64,000 nucleotides of DNA from Clostridiales bacterium Firm_09 (lineage in GTDB: Bacteria > Bacillota > Clostridia > Christensenellales > DTU072), in NCBI GenBank assembly GCA_001604065.1, contig LVAO01000001.1, positions 1 through 64,000 of the forward strand, given 5' to 3'. A model generated the notes under the pieces. It was not told the origin of the DNA. It saw only the letters and a list, made by a program, of their open reading frames with translations, and did no database searches. A program made the position numbers and the translations under genes. Below are positions 26,978 through 35,425 of the stretch, piece by piece. Positions within the stretch are counted from its first letter, which is position 1, and every line of letters starts with the position of its first letter.

Positions 26978-28033
26978 ATGAAAGTAACATTGACGACACA
27001 AAAAAGAGAAAAACCGGATTTTGCAAAACTTGGTTTCGGCCGATATTTTACCGACCATATGCTCGTGATGGAGTACAATGACGGTGCCTGGCAAGAACCC
27101 GAAATCATTCCTTACAATGATTTCAGGCTTTCTCCCGCAACAACCGTTCTGCATTACGGGCAGGGCATTTTTGACGGACTCAAGGCATATAAGAATGCAG
27201 AAGGCAAGATCACGCTGTTCCGCCCTTACGACAACTTCAACCGCATCAATAATTCCGCCAGGCGCCTGTGCATGCCGCCGATTGATGTCAACAAGATGGT
27301 AGAATGCCTGAAGGAGCTCATCCGCATTGATGCGGACTGGATTCCGACCGCTCCCGGCACCTCTCTCTATATACGTCCAACGATGATCGGCGCAGACCCG
27401 CAGCTTGGTGTTCATCCCGCGCATCATTATCTTTTTTATATTATACTTTCTCCTGTGGGCAGTTATTATGCGGGCGGTCTGAAGCCCACAAAAATCATGG
27501 TGGAAGAACAATATGTCCGCGCGCCGATCGGCGGTACGGGTGAGGCGAAATGCATGGGCAACTATGCCGCTTCCCTGCTCGCGGGCGAACTTGCCAACAA
27601 AAAGGGTTATGATCAGGTGCTTTGGCTGGATGGCAAAGAACACAAGTATGTAGAGGAAGTGGGCTCAATGAATATGTTCTTTGTCATGGATGGTGTAGTC
27701 AGGACTCCTGCGCTTGTCGGCTCCATCCTTCCGGGCATCACTCGCGACAGTGTCATAAAAGTCTGCAAAAAGGCGGGTATTCCTGTAGAAGAATGCAGAA
27801 TTTCAGAAGATGAGGTTCTGGAAGCGTTGGAAAGGGGGACGCTGAGCGAGGCATTCGGCAGCGGCACCGCCGCAGTCATTTCGCCCGTCGGTGTGCTGCA
27901 TGCAAAAGGCCGCGATCATATTATCAACAATAATGAGATGGGCAAAATAACATCCTTCCTGTACGACAAAATTACCGGCATCCAGTACGGCAGACTTCCG
28001 GACGAATTCGGCTGGATTGTCAAGGTCAATTGA
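26978..28033 (+). CDS. ilvE: Branched-chain amino acid aminotransferase
   Basis: This 351-residue class IV (fold-type IV) PLP aminotransferase interconverts Leu, Ile and Val with their 2-keto acids. The PLP lysine is Lys191 in GTGEAKCMGNYAAS, and the LDGKEHKYVEEVGSMN block is typical of the large bacterial/eukaryotic BCAT type. The start MKVTLTT follows AGAGG by seven bases. It is part of the acyltransferase-tyrS-yigZ-ilvE-recX operon. Confidence 0.94.
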   Translation: MKVTLTTQKREKPDFAKLGFGRYFTDHMLVMEYNDGAWQEPEIIPYNDFRLSPATTVLHYGQGIFDGLKAYKNAEGKITLFRPYDNFNRINNSARRLCMPPIDVNKMVECLKELIRIDADWIPTAPGTSLYIRPTMIGADPQLGVHPAHHYLFYIILSPVGSYYAGGLKPTKIMVEEQYVRAPIGGTGEAKCMGNYAASLLAGELANKKGYDQVLWLDGKEHKYVEEVGSMNMFFVMDGVVRTPALVGSILPGITRDSVIKVCKKAGIPVEECRISEDEVLEALERGTLSEAFGSGTAAVISPVGVLHAKGRDHIINNNEMGKITSFLYDKITGIQYGRLPDEFGWIVKVN

Positions 28034-28038
28034 AGTCG

Positions 28039-28665
28039 ATGAAAATCGAAGAGGTCAGATTTCACAAAAACACCGCCGACGTCACTGCCGGCGGTGTTGT
28101 ATATGAAAAGCTGCCGCTTTCTGAGGTCATCTATTATGCAGTGGACAAGGATAAGGAAATGGAAGAAGAGGAATTTCAGCAATTTCTTGTTTCCTGCGAC
28201 AGGACTGCGGCTAAGGACTATTTGTTTGCCATGCTTTCCCGCGGAGCAAAGACGGAGATGGAAGCGCGCATACGGCTCTGTCAGAAAGGTTATCGTTATG
28301 AGAGCATAACCAATGCCCTTGCTCTGGCAAAACAATACGGCTACATCAGCGACAGCGCCTTTGCGGAGACTTATGTGGAAATCAATAAGGCTTCCAAGGG
28401 CGGATATCGCATCCGATCCGAACTCAAATGCAGAGGCGTGCCGGACGAAATAATTTCACAAGCGACTGCGGGCATCAAGGAGACAGAAAAGGATTCGGCC
28501 GCGCGGATGGCGCAAAAGCTTGCCGCGGGAAAAGATTTGGCCGACAGAAAAACAAAAGAACGTCTTTTCCGCCAGCTTGCTTCGCGCGGATTTTCTTATG
28601 ACGCCATAAAAAAAGCGATTTCTGAGCTTGGCGCGGATGTTGCGGATTTTGAAGAAGACATTTGA
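28039..28665 (+). CDS. recX: RecX family regulatory protein
   Basis: This protein of about 208 residues has the RecX tandem three-helix repeats (around AKDYLFAMLSRGAKTEMEARIRL and YISDSAFAETYV). RecX binds RecA filaments and restrains recombination. Two starts are possible: TTG at 28030 overlapping the ilvE stop, or ATG at 28039, chosen here as giving the more typical N-terminus. recA is not in the window. It is the last gene of its operon, 67 bp before the symporter. Confidence 0.85.
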   Translation: MKIEEVRFHKNTADVTAGGVVYEKLPLSEVIYYAVDKDKEMEEEEFQQFLVSCDRTAAKDYLFAMLSRGAKTEMEARIRLCQKGYRYESITNALALAKQYGYISDSAFAETYVEINKASKGGYRIRSELKCRGVPDEIISQATAGIKETEKDSAARMAQKLAAGKDLADRKTKERLFRQLASRGFSYDAIKKAISELGADVADFEEDI

Positions 28666-28732
28666 AAGCGGGAAAAAACGGCATATTTGACAAAGCCAAA
28701 TACAATAACCTGATATTTCGGAGGAACGAACG

Positions 28733-30310
28733 ATGAATATTTTCACGATGCTTGCGGCAATCAATGCGTGGTCCTACGTCATCTTAGTGGTATACTTCGC
28801 ATTTCTGGTGGGAATTTCGGTATTTTCACACAAAAAAAGCAGTTCTCTCAACAGTTTTTATCTTTCGAATCGCGGCATGAGCGGATGGATGAGTGCGTTT
28901 GCTTACGGCACAACCTATTTTTCGGCGGTCATCTTTATCGGATATGCCGGCAAATTCGGTATGTTCATGGGATTGTCTGCGGTATGGATCGGAATAGCGA
29001 ACGGCATTATCGGTGCCTTTCTGGCGTGGAAAGTGCTCGCAAAACGTACCCGCGCGATGTCTCAGGCAATCGAGGCGCGGACGATGCCGGAATTTTTTGA
29101 AAAACGTTATGACAGCAAATACCTCAAGCTTTACAGCTCGCTGATCATCTTTATTTTTCTTATCCCATACAGCACTTCGGTCTATCAGGGACTCGCCTAT
29201 ATCATCGAAGCGGCATATGGCATTCCATTTGTCTGGTGCGTCATTATTATGGCATCCATTACCGCGGTTTATCTTTTTGTCGGCGGATATTTTGCAGAAG
29301 CGCTTTCTGACTTTATCCAAGGCATCATCATGATTCTCGGTGTGGTCGCCATGCTTGCTTTTATGTTGAATTCGCCGCAGGTCGGCTGGGCAGACGGTTT
29401 TCGGAAACTGACGGAAATGGGCTACGGATTGTTCCCAAGCTTTCAGAGCAGCGGGAAGTTTATCGACAGTCCCGGCTTTACGCTGATCATCATGTGTCTT
29501 CTGACCTCTTTCGGCATCTGGGGATTGCCGCAATCCATCCATAAATTCTACACCATCAAGGATAGCGCGGCTATCAAGCGCGGAACCGTCATCAGTACCA
29601 TTTTTGCCTTGGTCATTGGCGGAGGCGCTTATCTGAACGGCGGTTTTGCGCATCTCTTCTTTCTTGCCGGCAACCCGGCACCGGCGGCGGACAGAGTCAT
29701 TACGACCATGTTTGAGCAGGCAGGTATGCCCGCGCTCCTGTTGAGTTTCATCGCGGTTCTTGTTCTTTCGGCAAGCATGTCCACGCTGTCCGCGCTTTCT
29801 TTATCCAGCTCTTCTACGGTATCGATTGATCTCTATCGCGGCTATATACGCAAAACCGCGTCCGACAGCAATGTCAAAGTGCTGATGCGCTGCCTTTGCA
29901 TCGTTTTTATTGCCGTATCCGCAGCACTTGCCATCCTTCAGATTGACGTGATTGTCACTTTGATGGCGTTGAGCTGGGGCACCATCGCAGGTTCGTTCAT
30001 CGGTCCGTATATTTATGGATTATATTCGAAAAAGGTCAACAAGGTGGGCGTTTATGCATCGATAACCTTCTCTCTTGTATTGACACTGACACTCATTCTG
30101 GTTTTCGGCTTTGCAGAAACACCGTCGGGCACCGCCTTTGGCATGGTAATAAAGAAGGGCATCGGACGTTCTCCGATCATCGGCGTCAGCGCAATGGTAT
30201 CCTCGATGATCGTGACTCCTCTCGCGAGCCTGGTTGCATCAAAATGCAGACCTTCCGAAAAAACAATAAAGACCTGTTTTGACGCTGTAAAGAAAAATCA
30301 AACGGCGTAA
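28733..30310 (+). CDS. Sodium:solute symporter (SSS family)
   Basis: This 525-residue integral membrane protein with about 12-13 helices belongs to the SSS family. The conserved early block NRGMSGWMSAFAYGTTYFSA and the later SSSSTVSIDLYRGY region fit PutP/PanF-like symporters. It imports a small solute with Na+; the substrate (amino acid, sugar acid or vitamin) cannot be resolved. GGAGG lies nine bases upstream of the ATG. A TTGACA occurs at 28687-28692, but the matching -10 is weak. A strong terminator follows. Confidence 0.88.
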   Translation: MNIFTMLAAINAWSYVILVVYFAFLVGISVFSHKKSSSLNSFYLSNRGMSGWMSAFAYGTTYFSAVIFIGYAGKFGMFMGLSAVWIGIANGIIGAFLAWKVLAKRTRAMSQAIEARTMPEFFEKRYDSKYLKLYSSLIIFIFLIPYSTSVYQGLAYIIEAAYGIPFVWCVIIMASITAVYLFVGGYFAEALSDFIQGIIMILGVVAMLAFMLNSPQVGWADGFRKLTEMGYGLFPSFQSSGKFIDSPGFTLIIMCLLTSFGIWGLPQSIHKFYTIKDSAAIKRGTVISTIFALVIGGGAYLNGGFAHLFFLAGNPAPAADRVITTMFEQAGMPALLLSFIAVLVLSASMSTLSALSLSSSSTVSIDLYRGYIRKTASDSNVKVLMRCLCIVFIAVSAALAILQIDVIVTLMALSWGTIAGSFIGPYIYGLYSKKVNKVGVYASITFSLVLTLTLILVFGFAETPSGTAFGMVIKKGIGRSPIIGVSAMVSSMIVTPLASLVASKCRPSEKTIKTCFDAVKKNQTA

Positions 30311-30336
30311 TTAAATTTGCTTTGTGAATTAAATTT

Positions 30337-30363
30337 GCCTCTGCCCCGGCAGAGGCTTTTTTT
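30337..30363 (+). terminator. Terminator of the symporter gene
   Basis: A perfect 8-bp stem GCCTCTGC/GCAGAGGC with a four-base loop followed by seven T. A direct repeat AATTAAATTTGC (30309-30320 and 30327-30338) precedes it. Confidence 0.9.
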
Positions 30364-30387
30364 ATTCCAATTTTTCTGTATTCAACT

Positions 30388-30416
30388 TGTATAAGAAAAT
30401 AAATCTGGCCAATAAT
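30388..30416 (+). promoter_or_regulatory. Possible promoter of the SpoIIQ-like gene
   Basis: TTGTAT (30388-30393), 17-bp spacer, AATAAT (30411-30416), a moderate sigma-A match. A forespore sigma promoter would be expected for spoIIQ, but its consensus is not clearly met here. Confidence 0.35.
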
Positions 30417-30456
30417 CTCCGTATCACAGCAATGCAAAGTGGAGGTTTTGAGCATT

Positions 30457-31113
30457 ATGGACAAAAAATATGCAAGAAACGGAAAGGGTAAAGCTTTCCT
30501 GAAAAGAAATATGTACTACATCATTATGGGTGTATGTATTTTGGCAATCGGTGCAATGATTACCGTCGCGGTTATTTCCCAGAAAAAGGACTCCGTACCG
30601 GTTGACAATACGCCGGTCGTTGAAGACCCTGTCGATGATCCGGTTGATGATCCGGTCGATGATCCGGTCGATGATCCGGTGGTGCAGCCGGACCCCATCG
30701 TATTCAGTTTGCCTGTCGAATCCGGCACAGTAATAAAGGATTACGCTATGGATTCCCTTGTATGGTGGACAACCTTAAGACTTTATAAGGTTCATGACGG
30801 CATTGATTTTGGCGGCGAAGAAAACGAAGCCGTCAAGGCGGCTTACGGCGGCACGGTTTCGGAAGTAGGCTACGATGCCTTGAAGGGAAATTATGTCGTC
30901 ATCGATCACGGAAATGGGCTGAAGACATTCTATGGCTCATTGAGTGAACCCGTTGTTGTAAAGGGACAGAATGTTGCAAAAGGCGCGACGCTTGGCAATA
31001 TCAGCACCTCGGCAACCAACGAAATGAGCGACGGTCCCCATGTGCATTTTTCTGTAACCAAGGATGGCGCCATCGTGAATCCCTATGATTATCTCCCTTC
31101 CGGGGATAAATAG
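30457..31113 (+). CDS. spoIIQ: SpoIIQ-like M23/LytM peptidase domain protein
   Basis: This 218-residue protein has one N-terminal membrane helix (about 20-41), an acidic Pro-Val-Asp repeat linker (about 55-78) and a C-terminal LytM domain. Zinc ligands of the M23 family are present: His113 and Asp117 in HDGID, and His195-Val-His197. The domain resembles SpoIIQ, the forespore partner of SpoIIIAH in the engulfment channel; Clostridial SpoIIQ keeps the catalytic residues that Bacillus has lost. GGAGG at 30441-30445 sets the start. A vegetative cell-wall endopeptidase is the main alternative. Confidence 0.75.
   Translation: MDKKYARNGKGKAFLKRNMYYIIMGVCILAIGAMITVAVISQKKDSVPVDNTPVVEDPVDDPVDDPVDDPVDDPVVQPDPIVFSLPVESGTVIKDYAMDSLVWWTTLRLYKVHDGIDFGGEENEAVKAAYGGTVSEVGYDALKGNYVVIDHGNGLKTFYGSLSEPVVVKGQNVAKGATLGNISTSATNEMSDGPHVHFSVTKDGAIVNPYDYLPSGDK
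30634..30681 (+). repeat. Tandem 12-bp repeat coding DDPV units
   Basis: Four near-identical copies of GATGATCCGGTC run in frame, coding Asp-Asp-Pro-Val repeats in the linker of the SpoIIQ-like protein; a diverged fifth copy precedes them. Slippage at this site could change linker length without breaking the frame. Confidence 0.9.
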
Positions 31114-31131
31114 CAAGGCAAGATAGGATGA

Positions 31132-31725
31132 TTAAATCCCGCCCAGAATCACGCCATAGTAGAGGATGCCTGCCCCGGCGGAAACAAGGATAACCAGGAT
31201 CGGATGCACCTTCTTCTGGATGCGGAGCGCTGCAAAGCAGAGCAGAAACCAGATAAGGGCAAACCAGCTGAAGGATTTCTGTTCCCCGCTGCCGACAACA
31301 AACGCGGACATTGCAACCGTCACAAAGGCGCTTGCGACAAGAGCGACCACTGTCGGACGCACGCATAAAAAGGCGTCTGTAAAATAGCGGTTTTTGGTAA
31401 GCCTTGCAGCCAGCTTATAGACTATCAGAATGATGACAAACGAAGGGATAAAGAGTCCCGCAACGGTGCATAAAACACCCAGGAGTGCCCCGCCGAAGCC
31501 ATGAAGCGCCGACTCACCCACTATGCTCCCTACAAAGGTAGCAACATTGATGGCAAACGGGCCGGGAGTGGACTCTGCAATCGCGATAAAGTCAATGAGC
31601 TGATCGGGCTGCAGCCATCCTTTTGTGATGACGGTATCCGAAATAAGAGGCAGCATCGCATATCCGCCGCCGATCGTAAAAAAACCTATTTTGAGAAAGT
31701 TGAGAAACAGCTCAAGAAAAATCAT
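31132..31725 (-). CDS. Chromate transporter family protein (short CHR domain), second of pair
   Basis: This 197-residue membrane protein has a single CHR domain: FTIGGGYAMLPL and the AESTPGPFAINVATFVG block, with about six helices. Short CHR proteins act as pairs, the two halves equalling a long ChrA. It overlaps the preceding chr gene by four bases. The physiological anion is unknown; chromate resistance is only the family name. Confidence 0.85.
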   Translation of the reverse strand: MIFLELFLNFLKIGFFTIGGGYAMLPLISDTVITKGWLQPDQLIDFIAIAESTPGPFAINVATFVGSIVGESALHGFGGALLGVLCTVAGLFIPSFVIILIVYKLAARLTKNRYFTDAFLCVRPTVVALVASAFVTVAMSAFVVGSGEQKSFSWFALIWFLLCFAALRIQKKVHPILVILVSAGAGILYYGVILGGI

Positions 31726-32369
31726 TTATCCGCCTCCTTTTCTCCGGGGGCGGATATTTGATGTTTTGAAGAAGATGGTTCCGCTGCGGTGTTCTTTGCC
31801 TGTTTTTTACGTTTGAAAAAGCCGTAAACGATGCCGGACAGCGCCGATGCAAGAAGGATGAAGACGATATCTACGGGGATGATTTTGAAAACAGAAAGCA
31901 AGGCGAGCGCAAAAGACACGGCCATGACAATGTAAGACACAACAGATTTTTCTATAGAGCGGAACAGCTTCCAGACAGCGTTGAGAATAAGCGCGGCGAT
32001 TGCCGAGCGGATCCCCCAGAATGCCCACTGAACATATTTATTGGTGCCGAATTTCTGCAATACCGGGGTAATTGCCATGATGATGATGACGGAAGGAAGA
32101 ATGACGGCGATTGAACAAGCAAGCGAACCCCAGAAACCGCCCAGCTTTGCGCCGACATAGGTTGCCGTATTAAGGGCAATCACGCCGGGCGTAGACTCTG
32201 CAATTGCGATAAGGTCGAGCATTTCTTTGTGGGTAAGCCAGGCGCGTTTTTCCACCACTTCGCGCTCAATAAGCGCAATCATGGCATATCCTCCTCCGAA
32301 GGTGAATAAGCCTATTTTGAAAAAGGTCGCGAACAGAATAAAAAGGGTTTTGGGTTTAGATGGATTCAT
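31722..32369 (-). CDS. Chromate transporter family protein (short CHR domain), first of pair
   Basis: This 215-residue single CHR-domain membrane protein has the conserved FTFGGGYAMIALIE and AESTPGVIALNTATYVG motifs. The C-terminal 25 residues are polar and charged. The start MNPSKPK is chosen because GGAG precedes it; the 30 upstream codons lie within the ttcA-like gene in another frame. It overlaps the end of that gene by 14 bp, so it is in its operon. Confidence 0.85.
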   Translation of the reverse strand: MNPSKPKTLFILFATFFKIGLFTFGGGYAMIALIEREVVEKRAWLTHKEMLDLIAIAESTPGVIALNTATYVGAKLGGFWGSLACSIAVILPSVIIIMAITPVLQKFGTNKYVQWAFWGIRSAIAALILNAVWKLFRSIEKSVVSYIVMAVSFALALLSVFKIIPVDIVFILLASALSGIVYGFFKRKKQAKNTAAEPSSSKHQISAPGEKEADK

Positions 32370-33117
32370 CGTTCTCCGTAGGATGGCTGCAGTATTTCTG
32401 AGGAAACAGATTATATCGTTCTGCGTTGACAATTGCTTCAAACATTCTGTCCTTGGCAAACGGGATATCTTTTTTGATAGAATGGATAAGGTTTTTCATA
32501 TATTCCCGCTGGCTGAAATGGTTCATCGGACAGGGATTATTGACAATCGGGAAGTTCAGCCGCTTGGCCGCACCTTTGATGTCGGACTCCGATGCATAAA
32601 TCAGCGGACGTATCAGCGTGATTCCCGAGCGGCTCATGTAGGAGACAGGTTGGAAGGTGGACAGTCTTCCTTCATAAATGAAAGAAAGAAGAAAGGTTTC
32701 CAGCACGTCCTCGCTGTTGTGGGCAAGCGCAAGCTTGTTTGCGCCAATCTGCCGGCATTTGGTATTCAGCGCGCCGCGGCGAAGTTTTGCGCACAGGCTG
32801 CAGGGATTGCTTTCTTTTCGGATGTCAAAGACAATGGAGGCTATGTCCGTCTTTTCTATTATCAGTTGGACATCCAGATTGCGGCAGTATTCCTTAAGTG
32901 CTTCAACTTCTTCTGAGTTGGTGCCTTTGAACCCGCCGTCAATCATGACTGCCGTAAGTTCATAGTGCTCGGGCGAAAAACGCTGATAAAGCTTGAGTGC
33001 GGTCATCAGCGCAATGCTGTCTTTGCCGCCGGACAGACCGACTGCGATTTTGTCGCCTTCAGCAATCATATGATAATCTTTGATGGCCTTGCGCACGCAG
33101 CCAAGAATTTTTCGCAT
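32356..33117 (-). CDS. ttcA: TtcA-family tRNA 2-thiocytidine biosynthesis protein
   Basis: This 253-residue PP-loop ATPase has the SGGKDS ATP-pyrophosphatase motif (about residues 30-35), a CxxC pair in NPCSLCAKLRRG and a third Cys in NPCPMN, the ligand set expected for the TtcA Fe-S cluster. TtcA thiolates C32 of certain tRNAs; the Bacillota members may modify other targets, so the substrate is a family-level inference. AGGAG lies seven bases before the ATG; a GTG one codon earlier is possible. It is transcribed with two chr genes. Confidence 0.85.
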   Translation of the reverse strand: MRKILGCVRKAIKDYHMIAEGDKIAVGLSGGKDSIALMTALKLYQRFSPEHYELTAVMIDGGFKGTNSEEVEALKEYCRNLDVQLIIEKTDIASIVFDIRKESNPCSLCAKLRRGALNTKCRQIGANKLALAHNSEDVLETFLLSFIYEGRLSTFQPVSYMSRSGITLIRPLIYASESDIKGAAKRLNFPIVNNPCPMNHFSQREYMKNLIHSIKKDIPFAKDRMFEAIVNAERYNLFPQKYCSHPTENDESI

Positions 33118-33138
33118 CACAAAAGCTCCTCATTAAAA

Positions 33139-33167
33139 AGTATACAGCATTCTGTTCGGATTGTCCA
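33139..33167 (-). promoter_or_regulatory. Promoter of the ttcA-chr operon
   Basis: Minus-strand TGGACA (33162-33167), 17-bp spacer, TATACT (33139-33144). Confidence 0.7.
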
Positions 33168-33270
33168 CTTTTGCCGGCATGCAACAATCGTTTCAAGATA
33201 TGGCAACATACAGATGGCATGAGAACAAAGAAAGAAGGTTTTTGCAAGCATGCAATCCCGTCCCTTTGCA

Positions 33271-33300
33271 CAAAAAAAGACCGAACATTGCGTTCAGTCT
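33271..33300 (-). terminator. Terminator after tRNA-Gln
   Basis: A 9-bp stem (arms 33278-33286 and 33292-33300, one G-U pair) followed on the minus strand by seven T, starting seven bases after the tRNA CCA end. Confidence 0.85.
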
Positions 33301-33307
33301 CTTCTTT

Positions 33308-33381
33308 TGGCAGGAGCACTAAGAATCGAACTTAGATCAGAGGGGTCAGAGTCCTCTGTGCTACCTTTGCACCATGCTCCA
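33308..33381 (-). tRNA. tRNA-Gln (CUG anticodon)
   Basis: A 74-nt cloverleaf with encoded CCA. The D stem GTGC/GCAC, the anticodon loop CTCTGAC with anticodon CUG, and the T arm CTAAG-TTCGATT-CTTAG are clear. The 1-72 position is an unpaired U-U and 31-39 an A-C mismatch; a weak 1-72 pair is characteristic of tRNA-Gln. It follows the DUF1858 gene by 25 bp and is probably processed from the same transcript. Confidence 0.93.
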
Positions 33382-33406
33382 GTATACCGACGGAATCATG
33401 AGAGCA

Positions 33407-33610
33407 TCATTTTGTTTTGGCGGCCTCGTTGAGAGCTTTTACCATTTCTTCGGGGTCTACGCCATGTACGGCGGCGGCTTGCTCGATGGTCTCACCGCGT
33501 GCAAGCGCGCATCCGAGACAGTGCATACCGAAATTGTAAAGAACCTCGGCCATGGCATCAATATTGCCTTGCCTCAAGGCATCGGAGATCAGCATATCCT
33601 TTGTGATCAT
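33407..33610 (-). CDS. DUF1858 domain protein (hybrid-cluster-associated redox disulfide type)
   Basis: This 67-residue protein is entirely a DUF1858 domain, with the CxxC motif in GMHCLGC and the GETIEQAAAVHGVD helix. Relatives occur alone or fused to redox proteins in anaerobes, and a thiol-redox or metal role has been proposed; the function is not established. A perfect AAGGAGGT precedes the start and a consensus promoter lies at 33638-33666. tRNA-Gln lies just downstream. Confidence 0.88.
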   Translation of the reverse strand: MITKDMLISDALRQGNIDAMAEVLYNFGMHCLGCALARGETIEQAAAVHGVDPEEMVKALNEAAKTK

Positions 33611-33637
33611 GATCGCACCTCCTTCCAGACTATTGCT

Positions 33638-33666
33638 ATTATATAGTATTATGCGGAAATTGACAA
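33638..33666 (-). promoter_or_regulatory. Promoter of DUF1858-tRNA-Gln
   Basis: Minus-strand TTGTCA (33661-33666), 17-bp spacer, TATAAT (33638-33643). Confidence 0.8.
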
Positions 33667-33727
33667 CTATTTTAATTAAGTTACGGAGAATAAATTTACC
33701 TATTTTTTGTTTGGCACCGTGTCTGCC

Positions 33728-34687
33728 TTAAAAGACGATTCTTGAGAGTCCCAAAACAAGCGGGATAGTCAGGACAGAAAGCAGGGTGGAAATAAGAACG
33801 ATTTTTGCCGCGAGCTTGACATCCTTGTCATGGAGGGAAGAAAACATCATCAGATTGGTCGCGGTCGGCATGGCGGCAAAAGCGACAACGTTAAGAAGTA
33901 TCGCATCAATATTATAAAAAATCCTTGTAATGAACAGAATACAGAATGCGATGAACGGCGCAAGAATCAGTTTCAGTCCTGCCGAAAGGTAGGGCCGATA
34001 GTCCGACAGCAGCTCCTTGAACCTGATTTCAGAAAATTTAATGCCGAGCAGCGTCATCGACATGGGCCCGACAAGTTCGGCAAATAGCCGGCATACCTTT
34101 GCGACACCCTGCAGGCTGGCCGAACGGTTGAAATTCAGATTGAGCATGAACAGAGGAAGCGCAATAAGAAACGATATGGTCGGTGGGTTAAAGAAGGCTT
34201 TCTTCAGACTGATGAATTTTTTGTTCCTTGTAAGAATATAATTTCCCATTGTCCATGCCGCAAGGTTGAAGGCAACAATGGAGGCTGTCGCATACAGAAT
34301 TACCAAATTGTCCCCGGGCCGGAGTATTTGAAGAAAGGGAATGCACATATATCCGACGTTGCCGAAGGTCGCGGCATAGGGAATCATGCTTCGGACATCG
34401 GAATCCTTGCTTTTTATGAGAATGAGGCGCGAAAAAGAACATACTGCCACCATGATTACTGCGGTGACCAAAAATACCGCGATCAGATTGAACAGCACAG
34501 TCTGTTGATAATCCGTATTCAAAAACGAATTGAAGGTGATGAACGGCTGGCAGATATACAAAAGAAGAATGGAAATGAAGTTGATTGCGCCATCCGGATT
34601 TTTAAGCATTTTTAATTTTGCAACGATAAATCCGGGAATTGCCATGGCAAGAAGCAGCGCAACGTTTTCAAGTGAAGTAAGAAACAT
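33728..34687 (-). CDS. AEC family transporter (auxin efflux carrier-like)
   Basis: This 319-residue membrane protein has two bundles of about five helices around a more polar centre, as in AEC/bile-acid-sodium-symporter-like carriers. The ICQPFITFNSFL segment and the late AAMPTATNLMMFS segment are characteristic. Bacterial members export or import malate, malonate or similar anions; no substrate can be assigned. It begins three bases after the stop of the upstream unknown gene, so the two are co-transcribed. Confidence 0.85.
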   Translation of the reverse strand: MFLTSLENVALLLAMAIPGFIVAKLKMLKNPDGAINFISILLLYICQPFITFNSFLNTDYQQTVLFNLIAVFLVTAVIMVAVCSFSRLILIKSKDSDVRSMIPYAATFGNVGYMCIPFLQILRPGDNLVILYATASIVAFNLAAWTMGNYILTRNKKFISLKKAFFNPPTISFLIALPLFMLNLNFNRSASLQGVAKVCRLFAELVGPMSMTLLGIKFSEIRFKELLSDYRPYLSAGLKLILAPFIAFCILFITRIFYNIDAILLNVVAFAAMPTATNLMMFSSLHDKDVKLAAKIVLISTLLSVLTIPLVLGLSRIVF

Positions 34688-34690
34688 CCG

Positions 34691-35419
34691 TTATAATACC
34701 CCGTAGACAGTAAGAATATTTTTGATTTCGGAAAGCTCGCGGCGGCCAGGTCTGAAGTTTCCTAAGGTGTTTTTGAGACCTGTCCATAAAAGTTTGATGA
34801 GCAAGGGATTGCGCCCTTCAAGAACATAAATCATGCCTTTTATCATTTCGATATATTCTCTTCTTTTGTCCTCGGGCGTATTGTTGTCGCCTGCGGCAAT
34901 GTCCAGAAGCGCCTTGAGCCAATGTTCGCAATCTTCTTTTGCTTTGTCAGGAAAGGAATAAGGGGTCTGAAGTTTTTCTGCAAGCGTTTCGCTGACAGTA
35001 TCGGGTTCTCCCTTCAGACGCCTTGTAAAAGCATCAAAATAAGGCTTGATGATGCGTTCACAAAACATTCCGTAGGATGCATTCGAAGAGTCGGAAGGAA
35101 AAAATTTGGTGACAAAGTCGACAATGGAAATGGTGCCGTTGTCAAACTCATACATCAGGCCGGTCACCAGGGAAATCATCTGTTTGGTGCCTTGAGGCAG
35201 GAGCAGATAACTTCCGACGCCATCGCGCGAGACAGCTTTTTTGTATTCTGAAGGATAACTTGCGCTCTTTGCACAATCTTCAAGAATGGCAAGAAGATCC
35301 GGATTCTCCGTAAGTCCCTGAAGAAAACCGGAAATTACCCTTTCGACCAGAATAAGGCGCGACTCGCAGAACTCATGCTCGGACGCGCGTAAAAATTGCA
35401 GTGCTGCTTCTTCGGACAT
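34691..35419 (-). CDS. Hypothetical protein, unrecognised
   Basis: I do not recognise this 242-residue soluble, mostly helical protein. There is no signal peptide, membrane helix or catalytic motif that I can identify. The start MSEEAALQF is preferred: a TATACT lies six bases ahead of it, and the 24 upstream codons would run through the promoter. It has no Shine-Dalgarno, so a leaderless mRNA is predicted. It is co-transcribed with an AEC transporter and divergent from a Crp/Fnr gene. Confidence 0.7.
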   Translation of the reverse strand: MSEEAALQFLRASEHEFCESRLILVERVISGFLQGLTENPDLLAILEDCAKSASYPSEYKKAVSRDGVGSYLLLPQGTKQMISLVTGLMYEFDNGTISIVDFVTKFFPSDSSNASYGMFCERIIKPYFDAFTRRLKGEPDTVSETLAEKLQTPYSFPDKAKEDCEHWLKALLDIAAGDNNTPEDKRREYIEMIKGMIYVLEGRNPLLIKLLWTGLKNTLGNFRPGRRELSEIKNILTVYGVL

Positions 35420-35425
35420 ATGAAA

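Noticed and set aside
30389-30416. Forespore (sigma-F) promoter for the SpoIIQ-like gene, GTATA with GGCCAATAAT
   Set aside because: The spacing is 13 bp and the -10 positions deviate from the consensus; a sigma-A reading is equally good.
30634-30681. Short CRISPR-like repeat
   Set aside because: The 12-bp units are contiguous without spacers and stay in frame within a coding region.
33381-33386. TATACT as the tRNA-Gln promoter
   Set aside because: It overlaps the first base of the mature tRNA, so transcription would start inside the gene.
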